Positions 39,301 to 53,109 of a stretch of DNA of 64,000 bases are shown here, piece by piece. A model generated the notes under the pieces. That model worked only from the letters and a program-made list of their open reading frames with translations, was not told the DNA's origin and searched no databases. Origin of the DNA: Globodera rostochiensis (Eukaryota > Nematoda > Chromadorea > Rhabditida > Heteroderidae); assembly GCA_018350325.1 (NCBI GenBank), contig JAEVLN010000014.1, forward strand, positions 1,266,001 to 1,330,000, read 5' to 3'. The translations under genes and the position numbers were made by a program. Position 1 is the first letter of the stretch, and every line of letters begins with the position of its first letter.

Positions 39301-41532
39301 CGGGCGTCAACAGCGACTGCAGCTTTTGAGAACTGGCGGTGTCCGCCATTTTAGCAAACTGAAAAATAAAACAAATTGACCAGAAACTTAAAATGCCCCC
39401 AAAAATAACAACAAAAAAAATTGGATCTAAATTGTGCGATAAGAACTATTATTTTATTTTAATGGCTTCAGTGTTTCGAACTCATCACCGACTCTTAAAG
39501 AGTCATCAAATAAGATCAAAGTGAAAAGAGTGTAGTTTAACGCATCATTAGCCATCAAAGCCAACCCGAAATGTGTCAGTCAGAATGCCAATCACCTGCA
39601 TTCTGTCTCCAGCTGCCAATTTGCGCATTTGTTCACCGGACATTTTCTTCTGTTGGCCGAGTGGCGTCGGCGCTATCAGACTGGCATTGTATGGCATTAT
39701 TTTTGCCTTTGCGTTCCGCGCTTGCTGTTTTCTCTGCCGTTGGGTCTCTTTGTAACGCAATTCTTTCATCTAAAAATGAGAAACAACATTTTCCAATTTC
39801 TCATTTGGGTCGCTGAAGCGCACTTGTCTTTGCTTGAATATTTCGTCCTCAACCTCCCCGAGTCTGCCCATTATCGTCTTCACCCGTCCAATATTCACCA
39901 CGCCGTTCTCAGTGAGCCAACTAAAAGTTGCGATTAATTTCGATAACAATATAAAAACGTCGCAATCTTCGGTCACACCCGCCAGCTTGGTAAACCATCT
40001 CCTTGTACAGCTTCACCAGCCGGTCGATGGCATTTTCGCGGATTTCCAGCGACGGCAAATGGGGGAGAAAATCGTTGCCAACAAAAAAGCACATCATAAC
40101 CTAAAAATACCAAAATTCACTTCAACCCGTCTAAAAAAAATCGGGGAAAAACATTTAAATTATAAAAGCTAATTTAAACCGTTATCGATTTGTTTGTTTA
40201 TAATAATCGTTCATCATGAGTCGAGGTTGAATAATAAAGTGAAATTCTGGTCTTGAACTTGCCCAATCGTCAATAGCCCTCTCCAACTCGAACGGGAAAG
40301 GCAAGTTGGGCATGAACAACTCGCGCTCCAGGTATTCCCTGAGCACCGGCAAACGGATGAAGATAAAGCTCTTCTCCTTCTTCAGCGGGTCGGCTTGGTC
40401 CGGTCCGGCCTCGGCTCGGGCCAACCCTTCGCAATGTTCAACCTCGTGTCCGTACTGACCGCAGAGTTCGCAAGACCTCGGTTGATTTGGCAAAAACTCT
40501 TCCCTAATGATGTTGAAGTTTGCTTCGTGGGTGGCCAGCCCGAGCATGATAAGGTCAGCATCGGCTCCGCACAGACAATGGACCGTGTTCGGGTCATGAG
40601 ATGGCGAGGCGCGCTGACGCCGGACGAAGTCCATAATTTTGTGCTCACCTTCGCCAGGCACATTTGCATCAGAAAGAATCACCTGAAAGAAGGGTAATTA
40701 TTTGGGTGGTTGTACTCCTTACGAATATCCAAGCTTTTTAAGTATCAAAAAGCGAACATGAATGTCTTCGTCCCGTTATAAATATTTTCAGATATCAAAA
40801 GACAGCACAAATTTCTCTTTTACGTCCCCCAAACCTGAATGTTTTGCCATGCCGGTTCGCTACTTATCCGTTTATGGACAAAATAACGAAGTGCAACAGA
40901 AAGCCGGGCCATGAACGGAGTGCCGGGTGTAATGCAATTGGAGTCAAAGTGCTCTTCTTCCTTACGCGGCGGTGGCAACGGAATTCCCTCCGCCTCCAAT
41001 CGTTTGCGCACATTATCGATTAGTTCGCGCTTCTCCGCCGCTTCTTGTGCTGCTCGGAACCGACGGCTTCGCTGTTGGTTCATCTGTTGAAATGGGATTA
41101 AAGGGGGATTTTTTGAATGCATTAGCTATTTTTAAATAACCAAAACGAGCGCTAACCTTGGCTCTCGGGGCAACTCCGTCAATGGCCATGTACAGAACCT
41201 TTCTCGGCCGCACGATTGAAAATAGGCGGTCAATGTACTCAAAGATCAGAATGAACATTTCCTCCTCGGTTTTTGGTGCAGGCCGATCCTCCGGATGCGT
41301 ACACGGGTGGATGATGCCATTCATGTCCAAGTAGAGATTGTCGAATTCCTGGGAATGGTCTCTCATAAAATTTTACAATTCCAAAAGTCAATACCTGATA
41401 ATTCTCATTAGGCTGAGTTGCATCGATCGGAATTTTTACTCCGTCAATTTCCCTCCTGCGCTGTTCAACCGCATCAACGATAATCGACACATATTTTCTC
41501 GAAAGCCAGCGGAAAAAGGCTGGGACACCCAT
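36356..41532 (-). CDS. xrn-2: 5'-3' exoribonuclease 2 (XRN2/Rat1)
   Basis: Nuclear exonuclease that degrades 5'-monophosphate RNA, ends Pol II transcription and turns over rRNA spacers and miRNAs. The N-terminus [20 protein letters not shown] and [19 protein letters not shown] are diagnostic of XRN2. Catalytic acidic blocks follow: [39 protein letters not shown] and [25 protein letters not shown] knuckle ([14 protein letters not shown]), found in XRN2 but not XRN1, is present. Later blocks include [21 protein letters not shown] [55 protein letters not shown]. The tail is Gln/Pro/Met-rich with [12 protein letters not shown]. The gene has many introns; those at 38230-38630 and 38940-39200 carry MITE sequences, so assembly or annotation could split the gene there. 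Exons between 37000 and 38100 are approximate. Confidence 0.94.
38440..38630. repeat. Partial relative of the hAT-like MITE in an XRN2 intron
   Basis: Contains a G run, then CTGATTC...TTTAGGGGTGCA...TTTTATTGCAT, matching in order the reverse complement of part of copy 2 (25930-26010). Clear terminal repeats and a target duplication were not found. Confidence 0.5.
38974..39183. mobile_element. hAT-like MITE, copy 4 (XRN2 intron)
   Basis: Left end CAGTGCACGTAGCC and right end (reverse complement) CATGCACGTGGCA form terminal inverted repeats. A perfect 8-bp target duplication GCCAAGTC lies at 38966-38973 and 39184-39191. The interior combines GATTCTTAGGG-TGTG...AATGCAT (seen in copies 2 and 3) and TTGTAAAAGTGCAAAACAAT (seen in copies 1 and 2). 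The element is 210 bp. Confidence 0.9.
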
Positions 41533-41848
41533 GGTTTTTTACCGGAAATGAATGCCAAAGCTGAAACAAATTAGCAGAGAATCTAAAGTTAATAAGGATT
41601 TACCTATACAATTACAATGTTAAAATGAAGGTCGTTTTGAAAGCGATTTTCATTGAATTGGAGGGGTGGCAGCAGACGGGCAAAATTAGACGGTGCCTAT
41701 CCTTAAACACCACAAAACTCTCTATTATCCATCGAAATCAAATTGATCCATTTTGATGCAATTAAAAAATTGCATTTGCTCGAAATTGTGAGAAAGAAAA
41801 GGAGAAAACGTCAACAGACAATTTTTAATTTTCAGCTTGCCTTTTGTC
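41533..41848. promoter_or_regulatory. Divergent promoter region, XRN2 / BEN gene
   Basis: About 315 AT-rich bases between two head-to-head genes. TTTTTAATTTTCAG at 41822-41835 is an acceptor-like site 13 bases before the ATG of the BEN gene and suggests spliced-leader addition. Confidence 0.5.
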
Positions 41849-44256
41849 ATGCCCGCAGCATTATCATTGCAAGATCTTCACTCAGAAATGAATAACAACT
41901 TCCCAAGATCTCTGCGTGACAGAAAGTCCACAAAAGAACAACATTCACTTTTGGACGGAAACAACATTTCAAATGGCATCCGAGTTGGGCTAGATGGTGT
42001 CGAGTTCATCTCTGAAGAACTCGGAGTACTTCAGCAGCAACTTTCAACGGAACGAAATGTTGAAGGGACGTCGGTTTGCGCAGATTTTCCCATTCCTGAA
42101 GTGGAATTGGAGCAGAACATCCTCGCAGGCGAAACTCAAGAACAACCAACAACAACACATCATCGACAGCATTATCATCGGCACAGAAACGAGGCAACGA
42201 GTCGGTCGAAGAATCAGCGAGGTAATTACAGAAGGATTTTTGATCGATCAGACTTTCTCATGTTTTTGTAGGACGAAAAGTCATTGCTCCAACGGCCGGG
42301 AAACAGAATGAGGGTGAACGGAATGTGAATATTGATGAAGTCGGAGATGAGTTTCGCGTTCTTGTCAACGATTTTATGTTGTTTGACTCATCTTCAATGG
42401 GTGTTTATGAGTTTTCAAGAGCGTTTTTGGCAATTGCGCGTAGGCACCGACTACAACCAAAAGCCAGGGCAATTCTCTTGAACCTTTTGCATCGGATTAT
42501 GCCCCAAGGTATGTTTGTCTCTGATGCATTAGGGAAAATGTTTACAATTAGCTTGAAAATAAAAAAATTTGGATGTTCAATTTCAACACAAGTCCTGCTC
42601 ATGTGGGATTGGAATTCAATTCTATTTTGTGTTTTTTCGGGACTTATGGAACTAATCCGAATTTTGCCTTGGCCTCTTTTTACCTAATTTAAGCCCCGAA
42701 GATTTTTTCAAAAATCAATTTTGGTCTCAAAATCATTCAAAAAGCACAAAATTACAATAAAAACAATTTTTGCTCCCGCCACGTCTCTGTGAGTTTAGAC
42801 AACCAATGTCCAAAAACAATTGCGGAAATGCGAAAATTGGTTGCCTGCGATGAACGTACGCACAGCGGACTGTTCGGAGAAGGTTTTGTTTCGATATTTT
42901 AGTTGGTTTATTTTTAAGCCTATTTTAAGATGTTTCTTTGCATTTGGCGTCTCGAAATGTCCCCCTAAGCATCCAACCGCAAACGCATTATTTGCTTCCT
43001 TTTTTGGACCAGCAACAGACGTCGACGTCACACAACAGCAATTCTTCAAAATTGAAGGTACTTTTTGTTGGGCTATTCCCGAGAGACAAATTCCACTAAA
43101 ATTTACCCTTTTTAAATTTTCTTAATTGCCATTTTTTAGCGGCCCAGTAGCTCTTCTGAACGGTTTCTCTCTTATCATAAGGACGAGACCGCCGAGTTTT
43201 TGGGTGACCTCCGTTCGCCCGGAGGGGAACTCGTTGAGGAACAAACGCGGGCAGAAACTGGCGTTCCGTCGATGTTTTACCAACCAGATGTTCTTCCTGC
43301 TAACTCAATTTTGTTGGTAAATGTACCAAAATGAAAAACAAAATCCGAAACCGGTCAAATTTCCAGCCGCACATCCTCCAAACCATCGACCGCCTCACCC
43401 AAGAAATGGCACTTTTGCGCGAGAGCCTCCACCAAACTCAAAGTCAATTCGGCGCCATTCGCAAAGTCAAACGACGCGCAGTGTTTTCGACAGACGCCCG
43501 TGTTGGACTACACGTTGGCATATTTTTTATCTTTTTGGAAAAATCATTTGATCAAATTTTAAAAGAATTTCTAATTTTGTCCAATGCCTTTTGATTTACC
43601 ACTTAAGATTTACGCCGCGAACGGAAACAAAGTTCCTTTGAGCAGTTTGACGCATGATGAACTGCAGAAAACCGTCAATGTCAGTCGTAACGACGGGAAC
43701 CGACTCGTCTACGATCACTCCGACATCACCGAGCTGGTCCTGGAGAAGATGGAACTGACGCCGTACCTGCACAACCCCAGTCTCTGTGGTCGAATGGTCG
43801 CCGATGTGCTCTTTTCTCCCGAATTTCTGTCGAACAAACACATTTTGGCCGAAGGCCAAGTCTCTTCTCGTGCCCGTCTTGAGCTGTTGCCACCGGAAAT
43901 GACGCATCTCTTTTATGGCAAGCGAATCACAAAAAACCGCTAAACAAATTCTGAGATTTTGAAAAGATATTTTTTGCTCTCCGATACTTTTGAAAAATTC
44001 TCAAATACTAGTACATCAAACATGTAAAATAAACATAAATTCCATAAGTTGATTAGAACCAAATCCAAATGAATTTCTTTAAGAAAGTCTCCGAAAATTG
44101 GGCGTTTCTCGGCTCGCTGAGGAGGACCGCGAACATTGGCTTTATTTGGCGCGTGATGGCGTGAATCAGCGGGCGCGAGATCTGAAGGCGAACCGAAAGC
44201 GCAAATTTTACACGGACGAACATCCGCCGCTCTTTAATGAAGACCAAATAATATAA
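41849..44256 (+). CDS. BEN-domain protein
   Basis: BEN domains occur in chromatin and transposon-associated DNA-binding proteins. The coding start is the ATG at 41849 (MPAALSLQDLHSEMNNNF) after an acceptor-like site. The first exons are Gln/His/Glu-rich; the exon near 42270 has EFSRAFLAIARRHRLQPKAR, LLNLLHRIMP and, after an intron, CPKTIAEMRKLVA, which resembles segments next to transposase-derived domains. A coiled-coil segment follows near 43365 (TIDRLTQEMALLRESLHQTQ). The BEN-like part is DITELVLEKMELTPYLHN, SLCGRMVADVLFSPEFLSNK, ARLELLPPEMTHLFY, then through a likely GC-AG intron (43918-44083) ESLRKLGVSRLAEEDREHW and DGVNQRARDLKANRKRK. Without that splice the frame would stop at 43941 and lose the typical BEN C-terminus. 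Middle exons (42700-43320) are unsure. Confidence 0.65.
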
Positions 44257-44390
44257 ATTGTTCAAAACTTCCCAAAATTGTATTTTAAACGCGTCAAGAA
44301 AATAGTTAAATAATTGTTTTTAGTCCTTTCCAGTAAATTGGCAGTTTTGTGTACGTTCTCTGTGCCTGTGCATATTTAATTGTTGTATTT

Positions 44391-45401
44391 ATGAGTGCTA
44401 TTTGCCTTATTTGGAGAAAGAATAAGCTACGAATTATGATCAGTCGCTTGTCTTCTCGTCTTCGCACTTTTTCGGTGCTTCCTCGACGGTTTGGACCCGT
44501 TGCGAATGCGCTTTCCCCGTCTTCAACAATTGCTGCTGATAGTGAGGTGAAGAAGTACGACAACGAGCACAAGGAGTTAAGACTGAAGCAAATTGAACGG
44601 GCATTCGACCAGGCGGTTGGGTCAAAACGATGGCGCAAAATTGTGTTGGAATGTTCAGGTGCCGAAACTGCTGCATGGGTCCTTCAACAATTTGGTCATG
44701 TTTCACTCCCAGGATTCTTTTCGTTTCGAGGACAAAGTTTGGGGCTACGAGACAGAGCAAGTTGAAGTTGAACTAACTTTCCCAATTTATGACTTTTAGC
44801 AGCCTTATCTGGTTGATTTTACGCCTGATGAAGATCCGTTTCTATTTGGCCGTTAAATCTCCGCATAATCGTTTTGAGGTCGTTCAGTTCCCGGGATCAT
44901 CTCCCATAATTTGTCGATTGGTTTCAGACTGTGGGCACATACATTTTCCTGGAGGGCAATTTGGTGACTTTGATCTGGCGTCTTTCTCAGACAAAGAACA
45001 TTCGATCGGCTTACGGAATAACGCCAAAAATGCTTTTGGCCAACTTTTCTAAGCTCCGCGGCGTCCACCGGGACCGGTCCCAAATTGGAAGGATTGAAAC
45101 CGGACTGACGGAGAAAGAGCCCTCAACTTCATCGGCTGACGCGGCACCGCTCGGCCAGCAAAATGACCAGAAAACCGCCCCGTTGTCGGCGGTGCCCGAA
45201 AACCTTTCTGCCCGCAATTTGGTCCAAATTGAGCACTGTTTGGACATTTACGTCAGCGACTTGGGACTTGTGAAACGATTGGTCGTTCGACACGCCACGT
45301 CGCATGACTACGAAATGGCCAAAATGAGAAAGATGGAATTGGAAAACGAAATTGACGATCGATGGAGGCGCGCGACTAGAGAGCAGAAGCAAAATAATTA
45401 G
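44391..45401 (+). CDS. Unidentified protein with mitochondrial-type N-terminus
   Basis: Two candidate starts lie in the same frame, 44391 and 44436. The second gives MISRLSSRLRTFSVLPRRFG, an Arg/Ser-rich amphipathic start typical of a mitochondrial presequence. After it come KKYDNEHKELRLKQIERAFD, then an exon with DSFRFEDKVWGYETEQ, one with PYLVDFTPDEDPFLFG, and a last exon IFLEGNLVTLIWRLSQ ... LDIYVSDLGLVKRLVVRH ending in a charged helix (EMAKMRKMELENEIDDRWRR). The frame between 44640 and 44730 could not be resolved. I do not recognise the family. It is followed 220 bp later by the DUF2358 gene in the same direction. Confidence 0.55.
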
Positions 45402-45623
45402 GAAATATTTTGTTTTGGCAACCGGACGTTTTTGCCGATCTTTCGATGAATGATTGGTGTGACTCAATTTTATGATATTTTTTTACGGTAAAAAGTTGTT
45501 TTTATGGGATTTTCTTTTGCATTGTATGACTGATTTCGCTTTGTCAATTATTTCTTGTCAGAATTTCACAAAAAAATTGCACTTATTTTGCAGAATATTC
45601 GCATTTAATACGGCAAAAAGGCA

Positions 45624-46556
45624 ATGATCTCGTGTCGTGCGGTCTCAAGGAGTTTGCTGTTCCAAGTGGCTCCCCGTTTTGCCCCTCAACCGTCGTTTGG
45701 CCCTGTGCAGCCGTGCAGTTCCTCTCAAAACGGCCCAATGGCCGTCCTCCACCCGTCCAATTGCAATTGTGCCGTTAGTCTTTTGCCGGCACTTTCGAGA
45801 ACGCTTTCGTCTTCGGTCGGCGACAAATCGCATGAACGGCCACAAATGTTCCAACTGGAACACATTCAAAAGCGTCTGGAATTTACGGTGGGTGGGGCAG
45901 CGATTGCTTCAAATTCCTGCGAATTTTTTGCTAATTTCTTTCCCAAAGGTGCCGCTTGTGTTCGAGACGCGTCTCGACTACACTTTCTACCGCAAAGACG
46001 TGGTGGTGGAGGATCAAATTGTTGGGAGCGTAATAAAGTTGGTTTTCGGACACGTCAAAATTCGATTTAAATGGTCTTTTTCTCTCGCATTGTCAGCGGT
46101 TTGGAGTCTCTGATGCAGCACATGGCGTTTGTCAACGTATTTTGCCGAATTCGCTACTCACACATCGAAGTGCAGGTGACGCATATAACGCCTTGAATTT
46201 CTTTTTATTCTTCTGGACTCGTCGCTTTCATTGAAAGATTCTGAACGTGTTGCCCATTTTGGAGGATGGCACTGTGCGACTTCGCTGGCGCGTCCTTTAT
46301 CTCGGCTGGCTGGGAATGCTTAACCCGCGTAATTTCAACTACGAATATCGGAAGAAAAATGTTCGAATTTATTCATTTCTTTTCGTCTCTAATTTTGCTT
46401 TAGCTTCGGTGGTTCGACGGTTATTCAATATTTTATGTGGACGGCGAGGGGTTGGTGTACAAAGCGACCATCCAAAAGACGATGCCCGACGAATCGCTGA
46501 AGCTGTCGTCCATGAAGGACAAGACGAAGGAGTTCGTCCAGCGGGTGGGCCTTTAG
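45624..46556 (+). CDS. DUF2358 / C6orf136-like protein, likely mitochondrial
   Basis: Starts MISCRAVSRSLLFQVAPRFA, an Arg-rich presequence-like start, 24 bases after a TTTTGCAG site that could accept a spliced leader. Exons: 45624-~45891, ~45949-46036, ~46097-46173, ~46240-46359, ~46405-46556. The folded part reads VPLVFETRLDYTFYRKDVVV, SLMQHMAFVNVFCRIRYSHI, LEDGTVRLRWRVLYLGWLGM, RWFDGYSIFYVDGEGLVYKA and TIQKTMPDE. This is the NTF2-like pattern of the uncharacterised family represented by human C6orf136: RWxxxG, then a YDxxSxFxVxxDGL-type strand. Biochemical function is unknown. Confidence 0.72.
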
Positions 46557-46894
46557 GCTTAATGTTTGTGCATGAAATTCTGCTTCCCCCAGAGGGTTTT
46601 GCCGAGTCCGAGTCCAAATTGTGTGGACCAACAACAGCTGACAACAAATTTTGACACTTCCGACCACCGCAGCAAAACATAGAGACAAAATGCCGTGGAG
46701 AAACGGCGAATTTCAATAAATACGAGCAAATAGAGGAGTTTCCCTCCATAACAATTCATTTATAAATAGACAAAACAAATAAACTGTTACGTTTTGCCTT
46801 TTATTTTCACCGACAGATTTTTCCGATTCTTTTAATATTTCACATTCTTTTACATAGAATTTTGTCCAAACTGTTCTATCTTTACAAAGTGCCA
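46557..46894. other. Short spacer between co-directional genes
   Basis: About 340 bases between the DUF2358 gene and mL40, both plus strand. AT-rich with no coding signal; probably 3' UTR and promoter or trans-splice region. Confidence 0.55.
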
Positions 46895-47945
46895 ATGTCT
46901 CTGCTCAGTCGCCTTTTCCCCGGAAGAGTCGTATTGGCACAAACGCAAAACAGCCGAAGCACCGTTTTTGGTACATTTGGCCAATTTCACACAAGCGGCC
47001 CGATATGTTTTCACTTCATGAAAAAGCAGGTAAAGCCATCGTTTTCATTCTGAAATTGGAGTGGCGTAATTTGTTAATCCCAACATTTATTTCTCAAATA
47101 ATTCATAAAAGTTAGAACGCCATCGACCCAGAGATCGCCAAAATGAGAGAGTTTCGAAAGCGACGTAAACTGGTCAAAGCGATCAAAATGCTGAAGCAGT
47201 ACAGCAAGAAGCCGATACCGATTGAAGAGTGTCAGTTGGAGCTACGCCATCGGGAAACGTTGGAACAACGGAGGCGTGTGGAGGACGAGGGAGAGGCGCA
47301 AAACGATATGGGAGCGGTGTACAGGAAGAAGAAGATCGTCAAGCAGTACGCCCAGTCGAGAGCTCGTCTAGCCAGGTCCTTAATTGTTTCATATTCCCTA
47401 GAATATAAAAAATTCTTATTTGGAATTTTTGCTTTCTCGTTCAGGACGGACATTGAATGGATTAAACATTCGATTGAGGCGCAACAAAAAGCGTTGGAAG
47501 TTTTGCGTCACCTTTCCCCGGCACTGTACGAAGCGGCGGTGCAGCCTGACGACAGTCTGTTGCCAACGCACCTCCAAGGTTTGTAGAAGGGGGCTTCCCA
47601 AAAATAATGCTTTTCCTGAAGATTTGTGTTAACCTTTTTCTAATTACGACAAACGATTAAATCGATTTACGAGTGTCATTAATCGCTAATTGTCAAAAAG
47701 GCCCGCCAATAAGTCCACCAATCGCCGAGTACAAAAGTCCGGACGGGGAGTACGAGGACGTGACCAAGAAGTGGGAGCAACCAACGCTGGAAGAGTTGGA
47801 GAAGAAGTTGGGCGTGGGCAGACTGATCAAAATGCCAGAGTTCAAAAAGAAACAAATTCAACAGCAGCGACAACAAGCCGAAAGTGCGGGCGACGAACTC
47901 GGCCGGAAGGAGCCGTGGATGAAGGCCGAATCGGCCAATGTTTAG
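46895..47945 (+). CDS. mrpl-40: Mitochondrial large ribosomal subunit protein mL40
   Basis: Structural protein of the mitochondrial large ribosomal subunit. The ATG at 46895 gives MSLLSRLFPGRVVLAQTQNS, a mitochondrial targeting sequence; an upstream in-frame TTG is not needed. Following exons carry IDPEIAKMREFRKRRKLVKA, KKPIPIEECQLELRHRETLE, KKIVKQYAQSRARLA, IEAQQKALEVLRHLSPALYE, QPDDSLLPTHLQGPPISPPI and the charged C-terminus ending KAESANV. The family pattern (basic helix, Gln/Glu-rich helix, LSPALYEAAxQPD, GPxxTPP) matches throughout. Introns are at about 47030-47112, 47376-47444 and 47580-47699. Confidence 0.9.
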
Positions 47946-48481
47946 AGAATGTTTTTGATGGATTAGCATTATTATAACTTTAGATCAATGTTAAATATTA
48001 TCGCTCTCTGTCCATTTCATTCACTCAACTAGTAAAGTTTGCGCGACTTTAAAGGAGATTTTGTGCGATTTTGCTCATTATCAATTAAATATAATGACGC
48101 TAATTTGTTGTCGGAACATAAAAACTAACAAAATATTACTGCACATTCGTCTAAAGCTTTTTGTAACAATTTAGTTGCCAAGCTCTGTACAGAAAAATAG
48201 GCAAACCGGTGTTTTTAATCAAAATTTTTTCCTGTTTTTGGAGTTCAACCAAAACGCTTTCTTTGCAGAACGCCAATCTTCTCAGGGTGAATATGAAATT
48301 AAGCGTTTGGCATAAATTCAAATACAAAGTAAAATTATCGCCTATTCTTCGACAATTTACTTTTATGCCTTTTCTTTGATGTTTGAGCTTAATTGCTTTT
48401 ATTTAAGACTTAGAGGCCGATAACCAAAACACTAATCACTATTTTAATTTCACCTTCGGTTTCCGAAGACTCACCGGCAAA
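47946..48481. other. Intergenic, no gene seen
   Basis: About 535 AT-rich bases between mL40 and the RTEL1-type helicase, both plus strand. CACCTTCGGTTTCCGAAG at 48451-48468 lies just before the helicase start and could be its leader acceptor. Confidence 0.5.
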
Positions 48482-52491
<4,010 letters not shown>

Positions 52492-53109
52492 CAATGAGAC
52501 GAGTTTAACTGACAAAACGGGATTTGATATTTTACAGATATTATTTATTAAATTCTTTTTACTCATTCGTGCGGCTTCCTGCCTATACTGGTTCAATAAA
52601 ATTTACACTATCGTCCGATTGTATTCACGGCATTTCTGAATTTGGAGAAGGGCGGGGGGGGGGGGGGAGGGGTATTTTGATCGAAAGAAAATTCAAATGG
52701 TTGGGGGGGGGGGGGATATTGGCAATTTGCTGTCTGCCGCATGGTTATTTCTTTTGAATTATTGCTAAAGGCGTAATTTTGGCGCATCGTTTATTTTTGT
52801 CTCCTGCTGACTGGAGTGGACCCAATAGTGTAGCTCTATAAATATGAATTTTGGTTAATTACATCCCCCAATTTTGGTTCTTTTTAGAAACTATTTTGGA
52901 CTTTATAAGCCTTAAAGAAATATTTCGGCCTTTAAAAAAAAATTTCGGTTGTGCCTATCGGCATCAGAATTAGCGTACCAAACAAAATCTTATGCGTTTG
53001 TTGAATGAGAACAATTTAGCGTATGTTACTGGTCCCAATTTTTTTTTAATTGCTTTTTCATGCAATTCTGAGAAGTACTCGAGGGTTATCGAGCTCGCTG
53101 ATTACGAAT
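52492..53109. other. Intergenic with G runs and repeat scraps
   Basis: G homopolymers at about 52655-52671 and 52703-52714. GTGCCTATCGGCATC near 52953 matches repeat scraps at 25410 and 25870. No gene is seen. Confidence 0.55.

Noticed and set aside
46862..46894. Upstream start for mL40
   Set aside because: The upstream frame begins with TTG; the ATG at 46895 gives a normal mitochondrial presequence.
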